From the NCBI RefSeq assembly GCF_019704315.1, contig NZ_AP024597.1, forward strand, positions 1,116,001-1,180,000: DNA of 64,000 nt. The letters are read 5' to 3'. This DNA comes from Stygiolobus caldivivus (lineage in GTDB: Archaea > Thermoproteota > Thermoprotei_A > Sulfolobales > Sulfolobaceae). Below the pieces are notes generated by a model. The model had not been told where the DNA came from and did not search any database. It saw only the letters and a list, made by a program, of their open reading frames with translations. The position numbers and the translations under genes were made by a program. Of the stretch, positions 55,388-64,000 are shown piece after piece; positions within the stretch are counted from its first letter, which is position 1; each line of letters starts with the position of its first letter.

Positions 55388-57217
55388 ATGGCGTCTATAA
55401 AGCCTTTCATTATCCAAGGGGTCCAGCTTTTCCGTTACGGTAACTACGAAAAGGCCCACGAACAGTTCCGCAACGCCACAGCCCTCTACCAGCAGAGCGA
55501 TGAGGCAAATTCCCCCGAAGGGGTTTACGTATACATCGACGCGATGAGGTGGAAGGGGGTCACAGAGGTCAAGCTGGGTAGGTACGACGAGGCCATAAGG
55601 ACTTTGAAGCAAGTCCTCGACAATACAAACGAGAAGCCCCCTGAGGTAGTCTATTACCTCTCCCTAGCAAGGTATTACTACTCATTCTTCCTAGACTATA
55701 AGACCTCGACACTTATGGCGGCATTAGAGGGACTTAAAAATATTAGGCCTATGGTAGACATGGCAAAAGTAACGGCCCTCAAGGCGTTAATACACACCGA
55801 GCTATGGGAGCTAAACGAAGCTGAGAGGCTGGTGGGCACAATCGGTCACGCAAACCCCTTGTCCCGCCTAGTCTGGGCCCACATATTCAGGTTCAGGAAC
55901 ATGTTTGACCAAGCACTGACAGATATAGACCCAATCGTACAGGCTGAGCCTTATAACGTGGACGCGCTGATCGAGAAAGGGCTTATATTGAAGGGGAAGG
56001 GGCTATACGGCGACGCGCTGCTCACGTTAGAAAGCGCGGTCAAGGTGGACAGATACAATACCTTGGCCATGCTGTTCATAGCAGAGGTCTTAGAGCTCCA
56101 GAAGAGGAGGAAAGACGCTATTATCGTCTATACTGCCATAGACAAAGTGGTCTATAGCCCCCTCGTGAAAACAAAGCTCTCGGGACTAATAATACCTCAG
56201 GTGAACTTACAGCCCCAATACGGCCAACTACCCCAAAGACAAGTCCAGAAGGCCCCCTCAAGGACCTTAGGCAAACTTAAACTCACTTCTTGGGACCCTA
56301 AAATATGGGTAGGGAGTACGTTCTCTGTGTATAAGGTGACCGACCTATTAGGGGAAGGGGGTAACGGGTACGTATTAAAGGGGGTAGGCCCAAACGGGGA
56401 AGAAGTGGCGATTAAGGTCCTGAAGGTACAGAGCGGAGTGGCTGACGACTACTTCGACACTTTGGTAGCTGAGGCGAATAACCTCACCTCGGTGTCCAAC
56501 GACCCGGACTTCGTTAAGATCTACGCTATCTACGTGGACAGACTGGTCTTGAACGGTATCCTCAGCGGTAACCTGGCATTATATACGATGAGCCCGCCCA
56601 TGATAGTGATGGAGCTCATGAAAGGGGGGACCCTCCATGACCTGCTCGAGGACGACGCCTTCTTTTACTCCTCAAGGTGGGTAAAGACGGTATATAGGGC
56701 TGTAGCTACTGTAGCCCGGGCACTTGCCCACATGCACTCAGCGGGCTACGTACACATGGACGTAAAACCCCACAACATATTTTTGACGAATAAGCCTAAG
56801 CACCCCGACCAGTTACCTACCGTCGACTTTAAGCTGGGCGACCTCGGTAGTGCGGTGAGGGTCGGGGGGAAGGTAACACAGCTTACTGTAGAGTACGCGC
56901 CCCCAGAAGTGTACTTAGGTACTGCCAAGCCCTATTTGGACGTCTTCGCTTTGGGCATGACCACCTATGTCCTCCTGACGAGGAAGATGGACAGGCCTGA
57001 CGTGCAGGAGATGAACGACGCGTTCGACTGTTACCTGAAAAACGATGCTTACTGTGTTAAAGATAAGGTAAGGCTCGCCCAAGAGAAGCTAAGGCAGTGG
57101 GACGTCAACGTCCCGGCAGAAGTAAAGCCTATCGTTAAGTCTATGCTGGACCCCGACCCCATAACGAGGCCTACTGCTAAAGAGGTTAGTGACGTCATGA
57201 CGAAGTTGGTAGCGTGA
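55388..57217 (+). CDS. Soluble Ser/Thr protein kinase with TPR-like repeats (paralog 3)
   Basis: 609 residues. The first ~270 residues are helical repeats of the tetratricopeptide type (FRYGNYEKAHEQFRNATALY, LGRYDEAIRTLKQVLDNTNE, LKGKGLYGDALLTLESAVKV). The kinase domain follows (about 305-609): GEGGNG glycine loop, catalytic loop HMDVKPHN at H456-N463, DLG for DFG, and the C-x7-C pair (DCYLKNDAYC). No membrane segment, unlike the two sisters. TATA-like TAATTTAATAG (about 55351-55361) is ~32 bases upstream. The TPR part suggests a protein-binding regulator or scaffold. Confidence 0.9.
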   Translation: MASIKPFIIQGVQLFRYGNYEKAHEQFRNATALYQQSDEANSPEGVYVYIDAMRWKGVTEVKLGRYDEAIRTLKQVLDNTNEKPPEVVYYLSLARYYYSFFLDYKTSTLMAALEGLKNIRPMVDMAKVTALKALIHTELWELNEAERLVGTIGHANPLSRLVWAHIFRFRNMFDQALTDIDPIVQAEPYNVDALIEKGLILKGKGLYGDALLTLESAVKVDRYNTLAMLFIAEVLELQKRRKDAIIVYTAIDKVVYSPLVKTKLSGLIIPQVNLQPQYGQLPQRQVQKAPSRTLGKLKLTSWDPKIWVGSTFSVYKVTDLLGEGGNGYVLKGVGPNGEEVAIKVLKVQSGVADDYFDTLVAEANNLTSVSNDPDFVKIYAIYVDRLVLNGILSGNLALYTMSPPMIVMELMKGGTLHDLLEDDAFFYSSRWVKTVYRAVATVARALAHMHSAGYVHMDVKPHNIFLTNKPKHPDQLPTVDFKLGDLGSAVRVGGKVTQLTVEYAPPEVYLGTAKPYLDVFALGMTTYVLLTRKMDRPDVQEMNDAFDCYLKNDAYCVKDKVRLAQEKLRQWDVNVPAEVKPIVKSMLDPDPITRPTAKEVSDVMTKLVA

Positions 57218-57684
57218 CGGGGTAAGGACTAGCTTCACGTCACAGCCTATTCAAGGCGTTTAGCCCGTAGTACTTCATAATATTCCATGTTAGTCCTCAC
57301 CCCTCTAGCTTCATTAAAGTCCCGTGGCTCTCCCCACTCTCTCCCCTAACGGGACGACCTTGGCTAACACTCGACCACAGGCGTTACGTTACGGTGAACT
57401 TAGAGGAATATATTCAGCGGTTTATCCACCCGTCTGAGGTGACAGAACCCCTCATGCTTGAAAGTCCTTTGAACTCGGGGGACGTGTGCTCACCCGGGGT
57501 AGGACTTAGACGTAAGGTGTGGGTCTCACCTATTTCACGAAAGGGTAGTAAGGGTAGCCTTATATTTTAACACACGGTTTATAGCCTCCCAAACCGTAAA
57601 GGGTCAGGAATGGTGTCACTAGCGTCGTCAAAGGGGCCACTCTTACTGTCCCCGGTCATCAGGCCTCTAAAGGCGGGACGTCAT
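57218..57684. other. Intergenic stretch, nothing recognised
   Basis: About 470 bases between the kinase and the second ATPase promoter; no gene seen. Confidence 0.4.
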
Positions 57685-57771
57685 AATTTGAGGTTTTTAT
57701 AGAAGAATTACCTCAAATTAGTTTAGGAGTATACTCCAAGATTTTATTATTCAGCTTATGGAGTATACTCC
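57685..57771 (+). promoter_or_regulatory. TATA box bracketed by two palindromes, with a third inverted repeat
   Basis: GGAGTATACTCC occurs at 57726-57737 and again at 57760-57771; both are perfect 12-base palindromes, centres 34 bases apart. TATA-like TTTTATTATTC (about 57742-57752) lies between them. Further up, AATTTGAGGT (57685-57694) pairs with ACCTCAAATT (57710-57719). The second palindrome overlaps the ATG at 57758 and ends just ahead of the ATG at 57773. Confidence 0.75.
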
Positions 57772-57772
57772 A

Positions 57773-58999
57773 ATGAATGTGGAAGAGGTCAAATCGGTGT
57801 TAAAAGAGCTGAGGGAAGAGGCGACCGAGCTCATCTCGAACGAGAGGATAATACTGAGGGAGGTCCCAGACCTCCTGTCCTTTCTGTCAATACCCAACGT
57901 GTTAGCAATACTGGGGGTGAGGAGGTCGGGTAAGTCTACCCTCTCCCTCTTATTACTCAGGGGGAAGGACTTCGCATACGTAAATTTCGACGACGAGAGG
58001 CTCAGGGGGCTCAAAGACCTCAGTAGGCTCGAGGAGGCGATATATTCCCTCTACGGAAACATAAACTACCTCTTATTCGACGAGGTACAGAACGTTAAGG
58101 GCTGGGAGCCTTTTGTGAGTAGGCTCAGGAGGGGAGGTAAGAGGGTGATAATAACCGGGAGTAACTCCAAGTTACTTTCCGGTGAGCTCGCCACATCACT
58201 TACGGGCAGACACGTGGACTATTTCCTGTTCCCCTTTTCGTTTAAGGAGTACCTCAGGTTTAACGGGGTAGTAACCGGAGACGTAATGACGACCAGGGAA
58301 AGGGCGTTAGTTAAGGGCTACTTAGAGAAGTACTTGGAGTTAGGGGGCTTCCCGGAAGCACTGATGTTGGGGAGCAGGGTAATGTTAAACAGCATCTATA
58401 ACGACATATTGTTTAGGGACGTCGTGTCCAGGCTCAAGGTAAAGAGGGTAGAGAGGTTTAAGGACTTTGCTTCGGCTGTCGTATCTCTGTACTCGTCAGA
58501 GGTGTCTATAAACAGGCTGGCTAAGATCATTAAAGTAGACTATAAGACTGCGGACGAGTGGTTTTCGGGTATCGTAGAGAGCTATTTAGTCCATATTGTA
58601 AAGAGGTATTCGGCGAAGGTAAGCTCTTTAGGTGAAAACAAGAAAGTATACGTCACAGACCCGGGGATCATCCACGAGGTAGTGGTAAAGAAGGACAAGG
58701 GGAGGATAATAGAGGACTTAGTCGCCGTCCACCTACTTAGGAAGAACCAATTTAAGGGAATATACTACGTAAAGGGGGAGGACTACGAAGTGGACTTTTA
58801 CGATGAGGTAAACGGCGAGTTAATACAAGTCACTTTCGATGACGAAATAAGGGACAGGAAAATCAGGGGGTTGGTAAAGGCTTCATCACTGCTCGGGATC
58901 GGGAGGCTGAAGGTCGTCACGTGGGACAGCGAGGGGGAGGTCAAAGTTGAAGGGAAAAAGGTGGAAATTGAGCCCCTCTGGAAGTTCTTACTACGGTAG
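57773..58999 (+). CDS. P-loop ATPase with DUF4143 domain (AAA_14 type)
   Basis: About 408 residues from the ATG at 57773. The ATG at 57758 lies inside a palindrome; the ATG at 57773 is ~26 bases after the TATA-like box and is preferred. Walker A GVRRSGKS (K54), Walker B YLLFDEVQNVKGWE, sensor-like IITGSNSKLLSGELATSLTG with R after it, the winged-helix region (EVSINRLAKIIKVDYKTADE), and the C-terminal DUF4143 nuclease-like end GEDYEVDFYDEVNGELIQV, where the usual E-x-K reads E-L-I-Q. Role unknown for the family; relative of the gene at 4843. Confidence 0.85.
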   Translation: MNVEEVKSVLKELREEATELISNERIILREVPDLLSFLSIPNVLAILGVRRSGKSTLSLLLLRGKDFAYVNFDDERLRGLKDLSRLEEAIYSLYGNINYLLFDEVQNVKGWEPFVSRLRRGGKRVIITGSNSKLLSGELATSLTGRHVDYFLFPFSFKEYLRFNGVVTGDVMTTRERALVKGYLEKYLELGGFPEALMLGSRVMLNSIYNDILFRDVVSRLKVKRVERFKDFASAVVSLYSSEVSINRLAKIIKVDYKTADEWFSGIVESYLVHIVKRYSAKVSSLGENKKVYVTDPGIIHEVVVKKDKGRIIEDLVAVHLLRKNQFKGIYYVKGEDYEVDFYDEVNGELIQVTFDDEIRDRKIRGLVKASSLLGIGRLKVVTWDSEGEVKVEGKKVEIEPLWKFLLR

Positions 59000-59322
59000 C
59001 TGTGACAATACCCGTTTCCCCTCTCCTCCCGATAATAGTGTTATAGTTCAAGAATATTCAGTTGATTTATTTATAATTTTTAACTTAATTAAATTATTTT
59101 TAAAAAGTGATAAACTTTGTCAAGGACTTTCACGGCTCCATTACGAATTGTAATTTTCTTTATTAAATTAATATAATTCGTGGATAAATAATATAGTATA
59201 CAGATATACCATTTTGCACATACTATTTATTAATTGTTTAAGTGTATGTTGAATGTTATAACCTCACCATAGTTAGACAAACATAAATCGCAACGGATCC
59301 GTGGGCAGCCTCGCCCTATTTT
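59000..59322. other. AT-rich intergenic stretch with repeat R175 copy C
   Basis: No gene. Repeat C occupies 59144-59287; the duplicated APEH block begins 36 bases after it. Confidence 0.45.
59144..59287 (+). repeat. Dispersed repeat R175, copy C
   Basis: Head ACGAATTGTAATTTTCTTTA, middle AAATTAATATAATTCGTGGA and tail CCTCACCATAGTTAGACAAA match copy A at 16976-17152; also related to copy B at 24063. Confidence 0.5.
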
Positions 59323-59765
59323 CCCGTAAATTTTAACAAACTAAAGGGATTTTTAGGGAAAATATTTAGTCTACTTTAATGACAGTATAGTATGGATTAT
59401 AAAGATTTGGTAAAAGGGCTAGAAGAGATAGTTAAGACCCACTACTATAAGGTCATGGGGAAGCTCAAGGAGACACCGGTACTCATCACTACACTTGAAG
59501 GTACAATTAACTTATCAGTACTTAAGGGAGGCAAGCTTGAAAACCTTGCTAAAAGTGTTATAGATGTAGCGTCCCCTAAACCCCAATTGGACTATGTCCC
59601 GTTTACCCGTGACGTCGAGAAAGGGAAAGAAGTCCACTCGGTATACACTGTTAACTTAAAAGGGGAGGAGTCTGAGGTCTCTTCTCCGAGGAAGAGGGTC
59701 ACCTCAATAGCTTATGACGAAAAGACTATAGTGTACACGGCGTCGTCAGCCGAGTCCACTTCCCT
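59323..59765 (+). repeat. 443-base duplicated segment, original copy
   Basis: Partner of 49281-49723 in inverted orientation. Contains the TATA-like AAAATATTTA (59358-59367), the ATG at 59392 and 125 codons of the APEH gene. Confidence 0.9.
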
Positions 59766-61092
59766 TTATGTAATAGAAGGGGGAAAGGAAAGGAAGCTCG
59801 CCGACGTTCCTCCTTTCTTATATATCTCTGACGTGGACGGGGAATATGTCGTGGGGGCAGAGGCTTTCAGAGGGGGGCTAAGGGCAAGTGAGATCGTCCT
59901 GTTTACCTTAGACGGTGAGGTCAAGTACGTGACACCTAAAGAGGGTAGTGTAAACTGGCTACCTTTAATTTACGGTGGTAAAGTTTACTTTACAAGCGAT
60001 TATGAGTTCTCAGGGGAAAGGAGCTGGATCTACAGTTACTCGTTAAAGGACGGGAATATTGAAAAAGTAGTCCTCAAAAACCTGGAGGAATTCCGCCCTA
60101 CAGACCTATATTACGACCCGTACACCCAACTGGTATTTGCTATGAAAGACGGGGAGACTAGGCTGTTTTTAGGTGACAAGATGCTGGACACTCCTGAGGG
60201 AGTAGTGAACGGTGCCACGGTAATCGGTGATGAAGTCTACTTCTCCCACTCTTCCCTGACTTCTCCACATAAAGTATATAAGTTAAGGGGCAACTCATTG
60301 GAAGTCGTAATAGACTCTAAGAGCCCTATAAGCGGTAAGGTGGACTTTGTAAAAGTCAAAAACGGTGATGTTGAAGTCCCTACGTTCATCATAACCCCTA
60401 ATAACGGTAAGAAAGAGGGGGTAGTTTACGTGCACGGCGGGCCCTGGTCTGAAATAGACAACTGCTGGGACAGATTTATCTCATCACTCTTGTACTTAGG
60501 TTATACGGTAATAGCCCCTAATTTCAGGGGGTCTACAGGCTACGGTAATAAGTTTATGCTCATGGACATAGGGGACGTGGGGGGCGGGGACTTGAGCGAC
60601 ATAGTTAAGGTCAGGGACTATGTCATCGAGAAAGGGATCGTAGATAAGGTGGGGGTCATGGGGTACAGCTACGGAGGTTATATGACCCTCCTTGCGGTAG
60701 GTAAGGAACCGGATAAATGGGAGTTCGGTGTCGCAGGTGCTGCTGTAGCTGACTGGGTGGAGATGTATGAGCTAGGTGACGATTTCTTCAAGGGCTTCAT
60801 AGACGTCCTCTTTAACGGACATAACGTAGACCTTATGAAAGACAGGTCGCCGGTAACTTATGTGGAGAAGGTCAAAGCACCCCTCTGTATTATACAATCG
60901 CAAAACGACACCAGGACTCCCGCGGTCCCGGTACTGAAGTACTGTTTAAGGTTACAAGAACTGGGGAAGAGGTACGAGTTGCACCTAATACCGGATATGG
61001 GCCACTTGATATACACAGTCTACGACATCGTCAACCTTATTTTCCCAGCAGCCTTGTTCCTGAAGAAGTTAGAGGACACTAAGGGCGGGTGA
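59392..61092 (+). CDS. apeH: Acylaminoacyl peptidase / prolyl-oligopeptidase family S9
   Basis: 566 residues. A beta-propeller-like N-terminal half (about 1-320) is followed by an alpha/beta-hydrolase domain. Catalytic triad: S426 in GYSYGGY, D506 in QNDTRTP, H538 in DMGHLIY; the oxyanion motif HGGPW is near residue 352. It releases acylated N-terminal residues or cleaves short peptides in the cytoplasm. The TATA-like AAAATATTTA about 28 bases ahead of the ATG makes a leaderless transcript likely. The first 443 bases of the locus, promoter included, are duplicated at 49281-49723. Confidence 0.9.
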   Translation: MDYKDLVKGLEEIVKTHYYKVMGKLKETPVLITTLEGTINLSVLKGGKLENLAKSVIDVASPKPQLDYVPFTRDVEKGKEVHSVYTVNLKGEESEVSSPRKRVTSIAYDEKTIVYTASSAESTSLYVIEGGKERKLADVPPFLYISDVDGEYVVGAEAFRGGLRASEIVLFTLDGEVKYVTPKEGSVNWLPLIYGGKVYFTSDYEFSGERSWIYSYSLKDGNIEKVVLKNLEEFRPTDLYYDPYTQLVFAMKDGETRLFLGDKMLDTPEGVVNGATVIGDEVYFSHSSLTSPHKVYKLRGNSLEVVIDSKSPISGKVDFVKVKNGDVEVPTFIITPNNGKKEGVVYVHGGPWSEIDNCWDRFISSLLYLGYTVIAPNFRGSTGYGNKFMLMDIGDVGGGDLSDIVKVRDYVIEKGIVDKVGVMGYSYGGYMTLLAVGKEPDKWEFGVAGAAVADWVEMYELGDDFFKGFIDVLFNGHNVDLMKDRSPVTYVEKVKAPLCIIQSQNDTRTPAVPVLKYCLRLQELGKRYELHLIPDMGHLIYTVYDIVNLIFPAALFLKKLEDTKGG

Positions 61093-61709
61093 CGTCACTC
61101 TGTGAATTATTTAGCCCACACGCTGAGGTAGTGCTCGCTAACAAAACCGACCATAAGCCTCTGTTTTAAGTCGGGTTAAAGCTTTTTTGATTGGCAATAG
61201 TTTAAAACGTACGCCTTGGGCGGGGGAGCCCGTGCGGTCCGGGTAATTATCGAATTCTCATATGTGACCATCCATAAGCATGCCCTGAGCCCGTAAGAGC
61301 CCGCGGAGGGGGCTCCTGGTAATGCACTGCACACTGATGCCTCTAAAAGGCTTATGTCTGTAACCGTGGGAGGGAGTTAAGGGCTAGGGTCACGCTCTCG
61401 GTCACGAACGGAGATAAGACGGTCTAGCAGTTATCCTAACTTTTCCTTAGTAACCCAAGATATTCACATTTATAGTAAAGTTTTTAGACTCACGTCGGTT
61501 TTATTGAAAGATATGAAATACCAGAAGGAGCTGAACACTGCTAAGGGCCAGCCCAACGGTCATGGAGCTCACCTACCTTAATGGATATGGACGATGTCCC
61601 CTCAAATTTGTTAGAAATCGTTTAGAAGATGCGTCATTCTGGTGAAAACCTATAAGACACGTTAGAGTAAAATAACTACTGACGGTGGAAATGAAAACGG
61701 ACAAAATGA
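61093..61709. other. Intergenic stretch, nothing recognised
   Basis: About 600 bases without a gene between convergent APEH and PaREP1 genes. Confidence 0.4.
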
Positions 61710-62180
61710 CTAGGTGTTGAGGGCCTTTTCAGCCTCCTCCAGCATTTTCCTCACCCTCTCTACCCGGCTTCGTATGTCGTTGATAGTCCACTTAGCCTCA
61801 TGGAACCCCCAGACGTGGAGGGCATAAGCCGAGTCCCAACCGGCCATGACCCAGTCCCCTACTACCTGGGAAAGCTTGGCCGCGGCAGAGCCCAACGAGT
61901 AGACGTACCACCTGCCTTCTTTTAACGCCTTTTGGTACTCTTCAAGGTTAAATTTCTCTGCTAAAGCTTTGACCAGTTCTTCAGCCACTTTGTAAGCTTT
62001 TTCTGATGCTTGTACCGGGTCACCTCCTTTTAAATACTTGTCACATTCAGCCATATACTTCCTAGCTACCTCAAGCCTTAGCCTGACCTCTTCTTTTGGA
62101 TCATTTTTGCTTATAAGGCCTATCAGTACATCTTCCACGTTTATCCCCATCTCTTCAGCCCTTCTTATTAGCTCTTCCAT
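61710..62180 (-). CDS. PaREP1-family protein, second copy
   Basis: 156 residues. MEELIRRAEEMGINVEDVLI at the start; GDPVQASEKAYKVAEELVKA in the core and HVWGFHEAKW near the end are almost those of the protein at 6485-7000. Helical, HEPN-related, role unknown. TATA-like AACTTTTATT (about 62205-62214, complementary strand) about 28 bases ahead of the ATG. Confidence 0.75.
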   Translation of the reverse strand: MEELIRRAEEMGINVEDVLIGLISKNDPKEEVRLRLEVARKYMAECDKYLKGGDPVQASEKAYKVAEELVKALAEKFNLEEYQKALKEGRWYVYSLGSAAAKLSQVVGDWVMAGWDSAYALHVWGFHEAKWTINDIRSRVERVRKMLEEAEKALNT

Positions 62181-62748
62181 AAATGATCCTTAATTGAGGG
62201 GGAATAAAAGTTAATTGCGTTGTACCCTTTGTGAGGTTTACGCAAAGCCCCTTGCCTCTAATATCAGTGTAGAAAAGCCTTAGGACGTATAGTGGCTCAG
62301 TCCTAAGTCAAAGTTATGAACACGTTAAAGGCACCTACGTTTTTTCTTTCGAAACACCTCTCGTTAAACACGTTCCCGTAAAGGTTCTTATACTCGGTCA
62401 TGGACTAGAGGACAGTGTCAACCCCCTTACTTAGCAAATTTTTCCCTAAATATAATAACAGAACTGTTCCCCCTTATTGGCCTGCCGGGTATAGAGCCTT
62501 ATCATAATACGTATACGGCAATTAGGACAGCGTCTACAAAGTAGGGCCTAACGAAACAGAAACATGTTTGACACCGTACTACATTGAAAAGGTACAACAC
62601 TCACGCCTAATCAAATAACGTAAATACTCGACACCGAGAGACACCTTAGGATCTAATCTGTACACGCAGACTGTAAACTACGGTCTTAGTGGACTTACTG
62701 GGCTAGAAGTCTCTGATCACGCTTATCGCACTGGAGACTTCATAGCCA
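62181..62748. other. Intergenic stretch, nothing recognised
   Basis: About 570 bases; only the PaREP1 promoter at its start can be supported. Confidence 0.4.
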
Positions 62749-63762
62749 TCAGACCGACGGTATAGAATAGACCCAGGGCACCGGCCTCTTAAAGGTCAGG
62801 TTTATTATCACGCTGAGGTCGTCCTTTTGTCCTACTAACACGGCAGGGTCTTCTTTATACTGTAACTTCCCGTTAATGATGTAGTAGTCCCACATGTAGC
62901 CGTGCTGGGAAGACGGTGCTAGTATTAGCGTGATATAGGGTTTAGTGGACTTCTCGTCGGGCGTTATTATCCCGTTTACAGCATAAGCAAACACCACTTC
63001 GGGGTATTGGTTATATATAGGTGGCAAGGGGACGTCATAGGGAGAGTAATAGACCAGTGAGAGGTTATACACGGACAGCGTCTCGTTAGGGAACTTCTGT
63101 AATGTACCGGGTTGGACTATGACTATCAGGTTACCGTCTACGGTCACTCCCCCGTCACTACCGTTGATCTCAAATGACTTAGCACTTATGGGGGTCAGGT
63201 TACCGTAGTCTGATACCGGGACGTTTACCTCCTTAGGCGGTGAACCGAAAGGTTTTTGTGACGTCACGAACTCCCACACACCGGTCGAAGTCACGTTCAA
63301 GAGGGCTAACACACCGTCGCCGTATAAGACGTGCTGTAATTGCCCCGGGTTGACGCCGACGAACGCGTCCCCGTTAAAACCGCCGTAACTCACGTTTTCT
63401 ACCGATAGAGTGGTGGGGCCGAAGACCACGAAAAACGGCTTTACACCCTTACTGAACAACTTCACCCCTTGTGTGTGACCGTCAACACTTAACGCAAAGC
63501 CTTTTGTACCTAACAACATAAGCGTGACGTTAAACGTAGTGTAGTTCTTCCCGTCTATCTGTGCGACAGTATTGGGGGGTATGACACATATTACGTTACC
63601 CAGCCATAGCACCGCGTAACCGTAAGGGTAGACGTACTTTGTCTCCTGAGCGGTCACGTCTAAATTACTTGTAGAGTTTACTTTAAAGGAGACTATGACA
63701 ACTAGTTCTAAAACTACTATGACTAACAAAATTATGGTAAGTATTGACGTTTTCTTAAACAT
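62749..63762 (-). CDS. Membrane-anchored surface protein
   Basis: 337 residues. One N-terminal transmembrane anchor (about 6-27, LTIILLVIVVLELVVIVSF) or uncleaved signal, then a long Thr/Asn/Val/Tyr-rich beta domain with several N-x-S/T sequons, as in glycosylated archaeal surface proteins. No family recognised. It resembles the outer domains of the zinc-ribbon proteins at 2340 and 29371 in composition only. Confidence 0.6.
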   Translation of the reverse strand: MFKKTSILTIILLVIVVLELVVIVSFKVNSTSNLDVTAQETKYVYPYGYAVLWLGNVICVIPPNTVAQIDGKNYTTFNVTLMLLGTKGFALSVDGHTQGVKLFSKGVKPFFVVFGPTTLSVENVSYGGFNGDAFVGVNPGQLQHVLYGDGVLALLNVTSTGVWEFVTSQKPFGSPPKEVNVPVSDYGNLTPISAKSFEINGSDGGVTVDGNLIVIVQPGTLQKFPNETLSVYNLSLVYYSPYDVPLPPIYNQYPEVVFAYAVNGIITPDEKSTKPYITLILAPSSQHGYMWDYYIINGKLQYKEDPAVLVGQKDDLSVIINLTFKRPVPWVYSIPSV

Positions 63763-64000
63763 ATATTAATTATAAAATAACTTGTTATTAAGTTTTATAC
63801 ATAAGTTTCACGCTATATCAGGCTTAGCGGGCGAGACACATGTCGACTTTACCCCCTGACTCCCGAGATAATGTATTATCTGGCCTCCGCAGTACTTGCC
63901 CATCAACCCAGTTACGGTGACTCCATTAACACCCTGACTGTAGCCAATGCCCTCCAGCTTTTTTCTCACTTAACAAGTTGGGTGATGGCGATGAGCGACT

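Overview
The window reads as chromosome of a thermoacidophilic archaeon of the order Sulfolobales. This rests on gene content (fused electron-transfer flavoprotein with FixC and FixX, CpsA-type aminoacylase, APEH-type peptidase, a DUF973-like protein, PaREP1 proteins, many HEPN/MNT and VapBC pairs), on TATA-like boxes about 26-28 bases ahead of many start codons with almost no leader, and on IS1-like and TnpB-type transposon remains. I saw no rRNA, tRNA or CRISPR array. Identifications come from reading the sequence and knowledge of families; nothing was searched against a database.

Layout. 0-4.8 kb: a membrane Ser/Thr kinase, a MITE and a zinc-ribbon surface protein. 4.8-8.4 kb: an ATPase whose TATA box is bracketed by two palindromes, a PaREP1 protein and a decayed IS1-like element inserted next to an older transposase fragment. 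8.4-12.3 kb: two membrane proteins (YwiC-like and NnrS-like), an HTH regulator, a DUF488 protein and a hemerythrin, which together suggest a nitric-oxide or respiratory stress module. 12.6-15.3 kb: an SMC-type AAA ATPase overlapping a frameshifted small nuclease-like gene, then a decayed beta-propeller gene. 15.3-31.2 kb is a plastic accessory region: a spermidine-synthase/PH-like fusion, decayed copies of MFS and VapBC genes that also exist intact elsewhere in the window, intact VapBC pairs, HEPN/MNT pairs, PaREP proteins, MITEs and TnpB remains, ending with a DsrE-like operon. 31.5-35.2 kb: CBS protein and the ETF-FixC-FixX operon, the most housekeeping-like block. 35.6-39.2 kb: two more HEPN/MNT modules around a VWA protein. 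39.6-49.2 kb: CpsA with a previously hidden 35-codon membrane peptide gene ahead of it, a nucleoside phosphorylase, a substrate-binding/DsrE pair and three transporters. 49.2-64 kb: an inverted 443-base duplication of the promoter and 5' end of the APEH gene, a Pro/Gln-rich protein, DUF973-like protein, two more kinases of the same family as the first, a second palindrome-bracketed ATPase, APEH, a second PaREP1 and a surface protein.

How the parts may work together. Three kinases share one catalytic domain but carry different N-terminal parts (membrane plus small beta domain, or tetratricopeptide-like repeats); with the VWA, zinc-ribbon and Pro-rich proteins they look like a signalling set. 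The many toxin/antitoxin-like pairs, the AAA ATPase/nuclease pair and the two ATPase/DUF4143 genes form a scattered defence-like complement among transposon debris.

The most original signals are (i) two members of the ATPase/DUF4143 family, 53 kb apart, each with its TATA box bracketed by two copies of a gene-specific palindrome; (ii) the ATPase plus PD-(D/E)XK-like pair; (iii) a leaderless 35-codon membrane peptide gene three bases ahead of cpsA; and (iv) the inverted duplication that placed the APEH promoter ahead of an unrelated membrane protein gene.
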